In this document: piece after piece, positions 6,551 to 12,862 of the stretch
Layout: every line of letters starts with the position of its first letter
How positions within the stretch are numbered: position 1 is the stretch's first letter
From: an uncultured Acetatifactor sp.
GTDB lineage: Bacteria; Bacillota; Clostridia; Lachnospirales; Lachnospiraceae
Reading direction: 5' to 3'
DNA length: 12,867 bases
Assembly: GCA_910580225.1 (NCBI GenBank)
Contig: CAJTXE010000072.1
Span: 1-12,867 of the forward strand
Program-made: the position numbers and the translations under genes
The notes under the pieces: model-generated
What the model saw: only the letters and a program-made list of their open reading frames with translations
Told to the model about the DNA's origin: nothing
The model's database searches: none

Positions 6551-8092
6551 ATGTTTCGTGTATTTCAGGAGGAAAAACTGATAACGATCTGTATGTTTGC
6601 CTTTCTGGGAAGCAGTATTCTGCTCAGAGTGTTTCTGGGGCTGCTTTACAGGAATATGATAAAGGAAGCCGACAATATGGCTTCCACAAGAAACCGGCTG
6701 CTGAAGCAGTGTAAGACAAAATTTGCCAGTTGTTATCAATTGGGCAACGGGGTAGCGAATATTCCAGTTTTTGTGGACAAGTTTCTGAACCGGATGACTT
6801 TGGGCCCTTTATCTTTTGAGACAATATACCACTTGTCAGGACAGCTGATGCTTCTGTCGGTCGTGTTTTCGGGAGTGGGAGTTTGTAAAAGCATCATCGG
6901 GGGACGGACGGTAGGAGAGGTACTGCCGTTTTACATTGTGAGTTTTTTTGGACTGTATTTTTATTTCAGCATATCTACGGTGGTGGATGTGCGGGGAAAA
7001 AGGCGTGTCCTCAAAATCAATCTGGTGGATTATCTGGAAAATCATTTATCACCCAGAATCGATGTCACAAGACAGGATATGGAGATGCTTTACGGCGAAT
7101 CTGCTTTTGAAGAGAAAAGGCGGCCCTATGAACGCATACAGGGCGGCAGAAGCGGCGGCAGGAAGGGCAGGAAAGCTGGCAGAGGAATTCCTGCAAAACC
7201 GGAGCGGCGGCGGACCGTGGAATTGATGCCTTTCGACAGTCGGATTGCTGTGGGAGGAGAGATTCTTTCTGAGGAGTCCATGTCAGGACAGGGATATGCG
7301 GCCTTGCAGCAGACTCCCCAGTCAGCAGAGGTGCTCAGGACAGGACAAGCCCGGCCGGAGGGACGTGGAAACAGGCCGGAGCGGGTATGGCAGGAAGGAC
7401 AGGTATCTGGAAACGTTTCAGGTGAGATGTCACGGTCGGAGCAGGAGACGGTGTCATCCTGGGCAGTGGAATCTGATCGGCAGGAGACCTCTCGGGGAAA
7501 AGAATTCCGAAGCAGCGAAGAAAATCGGGAAGAAAAATCCTGGGGAACCGGATTCCATGAGGAAGACTCACGCAGGAGTACCAGGGCATATCGGGAGGAA
7601 GAATGCCAGGGAACCGGGGTGCATCCGGAAGAAGAACTCCGGGACATGGGAATGACTGGGGCGGAAGAAAAAGACCTGGGGGATACGGGAAGACATGGGG
7701 CAGGAAGCCAGGAGGATACCGGAACGTCATGGACAGAAGGCCGGGAGAGACAGGGGATGGAAGGATACCGGGCAGAAGATGTCCGGGGAACCGGGAACTC
7801 ACGGGCAGAAGGACAGGAGAGGCAGGGGATGGAAGGATACCAGGGAGAAGATGTCTGGGGAACAGAGAGCTCATGGGCAGAGGGACGGGATAGGCAGACG
7901 GGCGGAACAATACGAAGGACAGGACAGGGAGAGGGGCAAGAGGAGCAGGAAGCCTGGCAGCAGAGCAGCGGAATGGCACCAGGACAGCCGCTCACATCCG
8001 GTTTTCGTCCATCCGGTGATTCGCCTGAAGATTCTGCCGCAGTGACGGAGGAAGAACTGGAGGCATTGCTCAAGGAATTTTTAACTACATAA
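6551..8092 (+). CDS. Uncharacterised membrane protein with long repetitive hydrophilic tail
   Basis: The protein has 513 residues. Residues 1-165 look conserved and structured: one hydrophobic helix at about 10-33, an amphipathic linker, and two further helices at about 97-113 and 122-145, followed by KINLVDYLENHLSPRID. I associate this N-terminus with a protein family of Lachnospiraceae that has no assigned function. From about residue 190 to 490 the sequence is low-complexity, rich in Gly, Glu, Arg, Gln and Ser and poor in hydrophobics, and includes two full 24-residue repeats and a partial third at 393-449. The last 16 residues, VTEEELEALLKEFLTT, return to an ordinary acidic helix that looks like a conserved end. 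The start at 6551 is chosen for the GAGGAG run just upstream. I see no enzyme motif. A membrane-anchored scaffold or morphogenesis factor with an unstructured spacer would fit, as inference only. Confidence 0.75.
   Translation: MFRVFQEEKLITICMFAFLGSSILLRVFLGLLYRNMIKEADNMASTRNRLLKQCKTKFASCYQLGNGVANIPVFVDKFLNRMTLGPLSFETIYHLSGQLMLLSVVFSGVGVCKSIIGGRTVGEVLPFYIVSFFGLYFYFSISTVVDVRGKRRVLKINLVDYLENHLSPRIDVTRQDMEMLYGESAFEEKRRPYERIQGGRSGGRKGRKAGRGIPAKPERRRTVELMPFDSRIAVGGEILSEESMSGQGYAALQQTPQSAEVLRTGQARPEGRGNRPERVWQEGQVSGNVSGEMSRSEQETVSSWAVESDRQETSRGKEFRSSEENREEKSWGTGFHEEDSRRSTRAYREEECQGTGVHPEEELRDMGMTGAEEKDLGDTGRHGAGSQEDTGTSWTEGRERQGMEGYRAEDVRGTGNSRAEGQERQGMEGYQGEDVWGTESSWAEGRDRQTGGTIRRTGQGEGQEEQEAWQQSSGMAPGQPLTSGFRPSGDSPEDSAAVTEEELEALLKEFLTT
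7727..7897 (+). repeat. Tandem 72-bp coding repeat (24 residues), 2.4 copies
   Basis: Copies lie at 7727-7798 and 7799-7870, with a partial third at 7871-7897. Each encodes S-[WR]-x-EG-[RQ]-ERQGMEGY-x-x-EDV-x-GT and is an exact multiple of three, so gain or loss of a unit keeps the frame. Looser GTG/EE-type repeats precede it from about 7540. Confidence 0.8.
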
Positions 8093-8104
8093 TAGAATAA
8101 ACTG

Positions 8105-8136
8105 GTACCCTTGCCGGCTGACATGGTACGTTTTTT
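8105..8136 (+). terminator. Short-stem terminator after the membrane-protein gene
   Basis: GTACC (8105-8109) pairs with GGTAC (8125-8129), followed by G and six Ts (8131-8136). The loop of 15 nt contains a GCCGGC palindrome. The stem is short, but the T-tract is well placed. Confidence 0.5.
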
Positions 8137-8151
8137 CCGTCGTGCAGATAA

Positions 8152-8180
8152 TTGACTTTTCTACTGGGAACAGGTACAAT
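8152..8180 (+). promoter_or_regulatory. Sigma-A promoter of the 2-hydroxyacid dehydrogenase gene
   Basis: TTGACT (8152-8157) and TACAAT (8175-8180) are exactly 17 bp apart, each one base from consensus. The leader is about 26 nt. Confidence 0.75.
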
Positions 8181-8212
8181 GGTATCTTAAGTAAACCAGC
8201 GAGGACAAGGAT

Positions 8213-9175
8213 ATGAAGATTGTAATTTTGGAGAGAAACAGTGTAGGGACGGATGTATCAGTGGACCGGATAGGAGAATTCGGGGATGTTGCAATATATG
8301 ACAATACAGTCACTGTGGAGGAAGTATGTGAACGGGTAAAGGATGCGGACATTGTCATTGCTAACAAGTCGCCGCTTCGGGAGGAAACTTTGAAAGATGC
8401 TCCCAAGGTAAAACTGATCTGTGAATTTGCCACCGGATATGACAATTGTGATCTGGAATATTGTACGGCGAGGGGAATCAAAGTTTCCAATGTGCAGAAT
8501 TATTGTACGGCAATGGTGGCACAGCATACCTTTGCCCTGGCATTGGCATTGAGTCAGAAGCTTTTTCATTATGACCGTTATGTCAAAGCCGGAGATTACA
8601 GTGCACAGGGGCGTTTCTCCAATTTTGATCTTCCCTTTTATGAACTGGAGGGTAAAATCTGGGGCATTGCAGGGATGGGAAACATCGGCAGACGGGTGGC
8701 GAAGATTGCAGAAACCTTTGGGTGCCGTGTAATCTTTCATTCTGTGACAGGGAAAAGCAGCTGCAGGGAATATTTGCAGGTGGACAAGGAGACACTGCTG
8801 GCAGAGAGTGATTTTCTGTCGCTGCATTGTCCTCTCAGTGATTTGAGCCGAAATTTTATAGACTACGAAGCTTTGAAAAAGATGAAGAAGAGTGCTTTTT
8901 TGGTGAATGTGGCCAGGGGACCGGTGGTGAACAATGGGGATCTGTATGAAGCCCTGGAAGCAGGGGAGATTGCCGGAGCAGGACTGGATGTGTTGGAGAA
9001 GGAGCCGTTGGAGCCGGGGAATCCGCTGAGTCGGATCCAGGACAGCACTCGCCTGATTATTACGCCTCATCTGGCCTGGGCAAGTGTGGAGGCCAGGAAG
9101 CGCTGTGTGGAGGAAGCCTGTCTGAATATTGCTGCCTTTTTGCGGGGGGAAAGCAGAAATGTGGTGAATTTGTAA
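8213..9175 (+). CDS. D-isomer-specific 2-hydroxyacid dehydrogenase
   Basis: The protein has 320 residues, normal for the family, which interconverts 2-oxoacids and D-2-hydroxyacids with NAD(P)H in the cytoplasm. The Rossmann loop GMGNIG is at 154-159. The catalytic set is complete: Arg235 in NVARG, Glu264 in LDVLEKEP, and His286 in TPHLAW. The N-terminal substrate lobe shows EFATGYDNCD at about 71-80. The position after the second Rossmann strand reads FHSVTGK rather than an acidic residue, which could mean NADPH use, although this form is not rare in Clostridia. The substrate cannot be read from sequence. Hydroxypyruvate/glycerate, 2-oxoisocaproate and pyruvate are all possible, so no gene symbol is given. 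It has its own promoter and an AGGACAAGG ribosome binding site, and no pathway partner adjoins it. Confidence 0.92.
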   Translation: MKIVILERNSVGTDVSVDRIGEFGDVAIYDNTVTVEEVCERVKDADIVIANKSPLREETLKDAPKVKLICEFATGYDNCDLEYCTARGIKVSNVQNYCTAMVAQHTFALALALSQKLFHYDRYVKAGDYSAQGRFSNFDLPFYELEGKIWGIAGMGNIGRRVAKIAETFGCRVIFHSVTGKSSCREYLQVDKETLLAESDFLSLHCPLSDLSRNFIDYEALKKMKKSAFLVNVARGPVVNNGDLYEALEAGEIAGAGLDVLEKEPLEPGNPLSRIQDSTRLIITPHLAWASVEARKRCVEEACLNIAAFLRGESRNVVNL

Positions 9176-9251
9176 GCCCGGTTTATAGATGCGGCAGAGT
9201 TTATGAGTTGATGGCAGGTGTATTTATCCTGACCTGGAGGGCATAAAAATA

Positions 9252-9280
9252 TGTACTGTCTGTAGGATGTGTATTATAAT
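9252..9280 (+). promoter_or_regulatory. Candidate promoter of the gtrA-family gene
   Basis: A consensus TATAAT (9275-9280) lies 17 bp after a poor -35 (TGTACT, 9252-9257). The transcript would have a leader of about 128 nt. Confidence 0.45.
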
Positions 9281-9354
9281 TGCCGGGAGATTTTTGGGTA
9301 TGTAAAGTACGGGACAGAGAATCAGGGATGTGTGATGCAAAACAGCCTGCAGGA

Positions 9355-9387
9355 AGCGGCGCCGGGGGCGGACCTGTGTACGCCGCT
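9355..9387 (+). repeat. GC-rich inverted repeat in the gtrA-family leader
   Basis: AGCGGCG (9355-9361) and CGCCGCT (9381-9387) are perfect 7-bp arms around a 19-nt GC-rich loop. No T-tract follows, so it is not a terminator. It ends 27 bp before the start codon and could slow translation or transcription. Confidence 0.5.
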
Positions 9388-9414
9388 GATATTATGGATG
9401 AAGGATAGAAAGAT

Positions 9415-9846
9415 ATGGAAAAGATAAAAGAGCTTTATAAAAAGTACGAAGAGATTATTGTGTATCTAATCGTAGGTGTGATGACGACGATTGTTTCCTG
9501 GGCTGCAAAATTTATAGCCAATGCACTGTTGTTTGACAATACGATGTATCCTACCCCGGTGGAGAATGCCGTACTCAGTACGATCAACTGGACCACAGGG
9601 GTTATTTTTGCTTTTTTTACCAACAGAAGATTTGTATTTAAAAGTAAGGAACCTATGGGGAAGGAAGCGTCCAAATTCGTTCTTTCCCGGGTATCCACGT
9701 GGGTCCTGGATATTGTAGCCATGCAGGTGTTTACGGCTCTCAATATAAATCTTGTGGTGGCCACTGTGATTGTGGCAGTACTGGTGACAATTGCCAATTA
9801 TGTTTTCAGCAAATTGTTTGTATTCAATAAGAAAGAAACGGAATGA
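9415..9846 (+). CDS. GtrA-family membrane protein
   Basis: The protein has 143 residues with four membrane helices (about 14-38, 52-70, 90-108 and 112-132). The family signatures are NRRFVFKS at the end of helix 2 and NYVFSKLFVFNKK at the C-terminus. GtrA-like proteins are thought to help move polyprenyl-phosphate-linked sugars across the cytoplasmic membrane for cell-surface glycan decoration. The partner glycosyltransferase usual for this family is not adjacent, so the glycan is unknown. A weak AAGGA lies 10 bases before the ATG. The 3' end overlaps the convergent nucleosidase gene by 49 bp. Confidence 0.88.
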   Translation: MEKIKELYKKYEEIIVYLIVGVMTTIVSWAAKFIANALLFDNTMYPTPVENAVLSTINWTTGVIFAFFTNRRFVFKSKEPMGKEASKFVLSRVSTWVLDIVAMQVFTALNINLVVATVIVAVLVTIANYVFSKLFVFNKKETE

Positions 9847-10544
9847 GGCAAGGAAGATACCAGTTCCTTTACCAATGCCGCAGAATGTTTTGCAGCCGCT
9901 GTTTCGAAAGTCGGGTAATCCATTTCTGCACTGTCATCCGCTTTGTCCGAGATGGCTCGAATGATAACAAAGGGAATGCCGTTCAGGTAAGCGCCATGGG
10001 CAATGGAGGCACCCTCCATCTCTGCACAGTCACCCTGAAACTGGGTGATAAGCCGTTCTTTTACCTCTTTGCTGGATATAAACTGGTCACCGCTGATCAC
10101 ACGCCCAGACATGACATGAATGTCAGGATTGGCTTTTCGGCAGGCGTCCATTGCCAAAGTGACAAGTTGCTGGTCTGCTTTGAATTCCCGGAATCCCATC
10201 TGGGGGACTTCTCCCAACTGATAGCCGAAGATTGTGACATCCATATCATGATGAATCGCATCTCTGGAGACAAGGATATCACCGATGTCCAGCCCGGCAT
10301 TCAGGGAGCCTGCCACACCGGTGTTGATGATATGGCTTACCCGGAATTCATCTGCCAGGATCTGGACGCACAATGCGGCGTTTACCTTTCCGATACCGCA
10401 GCGTACGATAACTACCGGGACATCATTCAAAGTTCCTTCAAAAAAATCCATTTGTGCCTTTTTCATCACAGACGATACTGTCATTTCTTTCTGCAATGCC
10501 TCTACTTCCAGTTCCATTGCACCGATAATACCTATTTTGATCAT
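9798..10544 (-). CDS. mtnN: 5'-methylthioadenosine/S-adenosylhomocysteine nucleosidase
   Basis: The enzyme hydrolyses S-adenosylhomocysteine to S-ribosylhomocysteine and adenine, and methylthioadenosine to methylthioribose and adenine. The product of the first reaction is the LuxS substrate. The protein has 248 residues beginning MIKIGIIGAMELEVEAL. Catalytic residues match those known for the family: Glu13, Glu177 in EMEGAS, and Asp200 in RAISDKAD, with the purine-site segment SGDQF at 151-155. The C-terminus runs about 15 residues past the usual end near VKELVSSL, and this tail is encoded antisense to the end of the gtrA-family gene. The start at 10544 is chosen over one at 10604 because GAGGAA precedes it and the family starts here. 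It follows luxS by 79 bp and shares its transcript. Confidence 0.93.
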   Translation of the reverse strand: MIKIGIIGAMELEVEALQKEMTVSSVMKKAQMDFFEGTLNDVPVVIVRCGIGKVNAALCVQILADEFRVSHIINTGVAGSLNAGLDIGDILVSRDAIHHDMDVTIFGYQLGEVPQMGFREFKADQQLVTLAMDACRKANPDIHVMSGRVISGDQFISSKEVKERLITQFQGDCAEMEGASIAHGAYLNGIPFVIIRAISDKADDSAEMDYPTFETAAAKHSAALVKELVSSLPHSVSFLLNTNNLLKT

Positions 10545-10623
10545 TTTTTCCTCATTTCTGTGGGGCCTGTTCAGCCTGCAGCGCGTGTCATGAAGCGCCG
10601 TCACTTTTCATCTGTTCCAAAAC

Positions 10624-11103
10624 CTATTCCGGATAGATTAATCTACTGTCGTTAATGCGATACAAAACCTGATCCAAGTACCTCTTGGCCAGAAAATTTG
10701 CCATAGGCAGATTCATGTCCAGATAATTTCCGCAATCCCTGGGAGATGCGCCGGGTACCGCCTCCCGGAAATCCCGGATAAACTCATACATCTGTCGTAT
10801 GAGTGGAAGGACATCACGGGAGGAGCAGTCTCCGGCAAGCAGCAGATAGAAGCCGGTACGACATCCCATGGGGCCGAAGTAGATGGTGCGGTCCTTATAT
10901 TCCGGATGATTGCGCAGGAAGGTGGCACCCAGATGCTCTATGGTGTGAACCTCTGCGGTGTTCATGACAGGCTCTTCATTGGGGCTGGTCATGCGGAGGT
11001 CGAAGGTGGTGATGGTTTCTGCGCCGACTTTGTCCTTGCGGGAAACATAGATACCGGGCTGCAGTCGGATGTGGTCTATGGTGAAGCTTGTGATTTTTTC
11101 CAT
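10624..11103 (-). CDS. luxS: S-ribosylhomocysteine lyase LuxS
   Basis: LuxS splits S-ribosylhomocysteine into homocysteine and 4,5-dihydroxy-2,3-pentanedione, the precursor of the signal AI-2. The protein has 159 residues, usual for the family. Metal ligands are His53 and His57 in EVHTIEH plus Cys124 in RDCGNY. Glu56 and Cys81 (in GPMGCRTGFY) are the catalytic pair. All key residues are present. The start at 11103 is chosen because AAAGGA lies about ten bases upstream and the family begins MxKI. The in-frame extension to 11214 lies in the leader and is not protein-like. luxS leads a two-gene operon with the nucleosidase. Its transcript begins with a leader of about 208 nt whose structure may control it. 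Confidence 0.95.
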   Translation of the reverse strand: MEKITSFTIDHIRLQPGIYVSRKDKVGAETITTFDLRMTSPNEEPVMNTAEVHTIEHLGATFLRNHPEYKDRTIYFGPMGCRTGFYLLLAGDCSSRDVLPLIRQMYEFIRDFREAVPGASPRDCGNYLDMNLPMANFLAKRYLDQVLYRINDSRLIYPE

Positions 11104-11311
11104 AATTACGGGTTCCTTTCTATTGTTTTCAGGTCTCACGATTTTATGTCCCCATGATGCAGGCGTGGCTTTCAGCGCGGACGGTATATTATACCTGCCA
11201 GGAGGAGAGATCACCGTCTATTTCCGAATCCGGATGGTATATTCCGTCATTATGCTCTGCCTGACCGCTTCACTGCCGCGGCGACTGAGGAACCTGCATC
11301 GTCCTTGCCAT
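11104..11311 (-). promoter_or_regulatory. Structured luxS leader RNA, candidate riboswitch of unknown class
   Basis: Numbering runs on the minus strand from the predicted transcription start near 11311. A perfect 8-bp closing stem joins GATGCAGG (11293-11300) to CCTGCATC (11156-11163). Inside it, UCAG plus CGCGG pairs with CCGCG plus CUGA through a 4-nt bulge, then GACGG and UAUACC pair with CCGUC and GGUAUA, and a UCCG-GAUU-CGGA hairpin lies within. The segment GGUUCCU (11288-11294), next to the 5' arm and sharing two bases with it, is complementary over 7 bp to AGGAACC (11111-11117), which contains the luxS Shine-Dalgarno sequence. The closing stem and this blocking helix therefore compete. 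I compared it by eye with SAM-I, T-box and cobalamin consensus elements and saw no match. That it binds a ligand is inference. Confidence 0.55.
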
Positions 11312-11317
11312 ACTGTT

Positions 11318-11346
11318 ATGATAATATAGACTTTCCGAAATGTCAA
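11318..11346 (-). promoter_or_regulatory. Sigma-A promoter of luxS-mtnN
   Basis: On the minus strand a perfect TTGACA (11341-11346) is followed after 17 bp by TATCAT (11318-11323, one mismatch). It is far from the start codon, which defines the long leader. Confidence 0.75.
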
Positions 11347-11351
11347 TTTTG

Positions 11352-11374
11352 AAAAGCGATTATGGATTGCTTTT
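11352..11374. promoter_or_regulatory. Inverted repeat between divergent -35 boxes
   Basis: AAAAGC (11352-11357) and GCTTTT (11369-11374) flank 11 bp between the luxS -35 and a possible plus-strand -35. The position would suit a shared operator. The arms are short, so confidence is low. Confidence 0.3.
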
Positions 11375-11400
11375 TGACGGGTTGTCCTGTAAACTATAAG
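11374..11400 (+). promoter_or_regulatory. Weak candidate promoter for the small-protein/ATPase pair
   Basis: TTGACG (11374-11379) and TATAAG (11395-11400) are near consensus, but the 15-bp spacing is short. If used, the leader would be about 118 nt. Confidence 0.35.
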
Positions 11401-11524
11401 GGAAGTTCCGGGGCCGCAATCGGAAATCCGTTCAGAGAGATCGGAGGAGAGATTTGGCACAGGGCCAAATGGTTTCGGAATAACGAACATACAGATAGAA
11501 TGGACAATACGGGAGGAAAAAAGT

Positions 11525-11752
11525 ATGAATGCCGCAACAATTATGAAGCTGATAAGTGCAAAGATCCATTTCAGCAGGAATCATCCCAGGTTTCAAGCCT
11601 TTTTAAAAAGTATATTATCCCAAAAGATAGAAGAGGGAACTATAATAGAAGTTACCGTGACCAGGCCCGGTGAGGAGCCGGTGACGGCAAATTTAAAGGT
11701 GATGCAGTCCGATTTGGAGATGTTTGATGAACTGAAAGGATTAGCGCAATGA
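11525..11752 (+). CDS. Small uncharacterised protein coupled to the ATPase
   Basis: The protein has 75 residues. The first half is basic and probably helical (SAKIHFSRNHPRFQAFLKSI), and the second half is acidic with beta-strand character (GTIIEVTVTRPGEEP, then LEMFDELKGLAQ). It has no signal peptide, membrane helix or known motif, and I do not recognise the family. It is a better choice than the overlapping frame at 11362-11673 because GGAGG lies at 11512-11516, nine bases before its ATG, and because its stop overlaps the next start as ATGA. That overlap indicates translational coupling, so it probably works with the ATPase. Confidence 0.7.
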   Translation: MNAATIMKLISAKIHFSRNHPRFQAFLKSILSQKIEEGTIIEVTVTRPGEEPVTANLKVMQSDLEMFDELKGLAQ

Positions 11753-12603
11753 TTTACCTGTCACATTTTGCCTTTCCGGATATCGAATTGGAATACAGCT
11801 TTCTGATGGGGATAAAGCGTACCTGCTATGATACCGCATATCCTTTTCAGGTGCTGTCCAGGCATGGGCTGAGAATGCTGGATTTTGAACCGGTAACGAT
11901 CCTGTACGGGGGAAACGGTTCCGGAAAGACTACCGCTCTGAATGTAATTGCGGAAAAGATTGGATTAAAACGGGAAAGTGTCTACAACAGATCCAATTTT
12001 TTTGAAGACTATACAGCCATGTGTAATTATGAAACGCAGATGGATATTCCTCAGAGAAGCCGAATTATTACAAGTGACGATGTGTTTGACTTTGTTCTGA
12101 ATTTAAGGTGTCTGAATAACGGAATCAATAACAGGCGGGAGGAATTGTTCAGGGAATATCTGGAGAACAAGTATTCCCACTTCCGGATGAAGTCTCTGGC
12201 AGACTACGAACAGTTGAAGAAGAGCCATATGGCCCACACCAAAACTCAGTCAAGGTATGTTCGCAGCAATCTGATGGATAATGTGCGGGAGCATTCCAAC
12301 GGGGAGAGTGCGTATCTGTACTTCTCCGAGCAGATCCAGGAGAACGGGCTGTATCTGCTGGATGAGCCGGAGAACAGTCTTTCCCCATTAAAGCAGCAGG
12401 AGCTGATGAAATTTCTGGAAGACTCTGCCCGTTTTTTTGGGTGCCAATTTATTATTTCGACACATTCACCGTTTCTTCTGTCTATGCGGGGGGCGAAGAT
12501 TTATGACATGGATGAGGACGTTGTGGATGTAAAACGGTGGACAGAGCTTCCGGGGATACGGGTATATTTTGATTTTTTTAAGAGGCATGAGGAGGAGTTC
12601 TGA
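11749..12603 (+). CDS. ABC-type/AAA family ATPase of unknown function
   Basis: The protein has 284 residues and is soluble. Walker A is YGGNGSGKTT at 53-62. A signature-like SNGES is at 183-187. Walker B is GLYLLDEPENSLSP at 200-213, and the switch histidine is in ISTHSPF at 236-242. The order and the long variable insert between Walker A and signature (about 65-180) place it with the stand-alone AAA_21/AAA_23-type ATPases rather than transporter subunits, since no permease is nearby. Proteins of this type range from SMC/RecF-like DNA factors to phage-defence and toxin-antitoxin ATPases, so function is open. No nuclease or reverse transcriptase adjoins it. The start overlaps the stop of the upstream small gene (ATGA). 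Confidence 0.85.
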   Translation: MIYLSHFAFPDIELEYSFLMGIKRTCYDTAYPFQVLSRHGLRMLDFEPVTILYGGNGSGKTTALNVIAEKIGLKRESVYNRSNFFEDYTAMCNYETQMDIPQRSRIITSDDVFDFVLNLRCLNNGINNRREELFREYLENKYSHFRMKSLADYEQLKKSHMAHTKTQSRYVRSNLMDNVREHSNGESAYLYFSEQIQENGLYLLDEPENSLSPLKQQELMKFLEDSARFFGCQFIISTHSPFLLSMRGAKIYDMDEDVVDVKRWTELPGIRVYFDFFKRHEEEF

Positions 12604-12862
12604 AGCGAATGGGCTTTTTATTTTTCGGCTGATGATATGGAATTCACACCTGTTATGGATGTGATATGTTGTGAACTGTAGATGTAAACATTTCCGGCAA
12701 AGGCAGTATTTTAGCGGAAATGTGCGTCTGCTAAAATACAACATATGCGGCTGGCTCATTTGTGGTGAATGGAAACTTGCAGATGTTGTAATAAAGGAAG
12801 AAGGTGGTAACTCTTTTTATTCGTATCTGTAAACAGTTTAGCACAAAGAAAGGCGGTTGTAT
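12604..12862. other. Intergenic region with interlocked inverted repeats
   Basis: No gene is seen. After the ATPase stop a minor AAGC/GCTT stem precedes a T-rich run (to about 12625), a very weak terminator. TTCACA (12643-12648) and TGTGAA (12670-12675) are inverted. The strongest element is the repeat pair at 12688-12739, listed separately. A dyad TAAACAGTTTA (12830-12840) lies just before the next ribosome binding site and could be an operator. Confidence 0.5.
12688..12739. repeat. Two interlocked perfect 9-bp inverted repeats (pseudoknot order)
   Basis: Arm A is ACATTTCCG (12688-12696) with its complement CGGAAATGT (12715-12723). Arm B is GTATTTTAG (12706-12714) with its complement CTAAAATAC (12731-12739). 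The order is A, B, A', B', so the pairs cross. B and A' abut with no spacer, and the other loops are 9 and 7 nt. In RNA this is the layout of an H-type pseudoknot. In DNA it could be two overlapping dyad binding sites. Confidence 0.7.

Noticed and set aside
7126..8124. A 332-residue open frame on the minus strand over the repeat-rich tail, with further overlapping frames on both strands
   Set aside because: The plus strand here is purine-rich and low in A/T, so stop codons are scarce in all frames. The minus-strand product is Ser/Pro/Cys-rich with no domain or ribosome binding site, while the plus-strand frame has a membrane head and an ordinary C-terminal end.
8258..9070. A 270-residue minus-strand frame opposite the dehydrogenase gene
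   Set aside because: The dehydrogenase has all catalytic motifs and a promoter. The antisense frame has none and no recognisable domain.
9843..10655. A 270-residue plus-strand frame opposite the nucleosidase gene
   Set aside because: It is the shadow of a fully conserved enzyme gene, has no ribosome binding site, and is rich in Cys/His/Phe typical of antisense frames.
11104..11311. SAM-I, T-box or cobalamin riboswitch in the luxS leader
   Set aside because: By eye none of their conserved core sequences is present. The structured leader is kept as an unassigned candidate.
11218..11490. A 90-residue minus-strand frame upstream of luxS
   Set aside because: It covers the luxS promoter and leader, lacks a ribosome binding site, and has no protein-like features.
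12827..12842. Possible CcpA cre site (TGTAAACAGTTTAGCA)
   Set aside because: The central CG and the closing CA-side bases of the cre consensus are missing. Only the dyad TAAACAGTTTA is supported.
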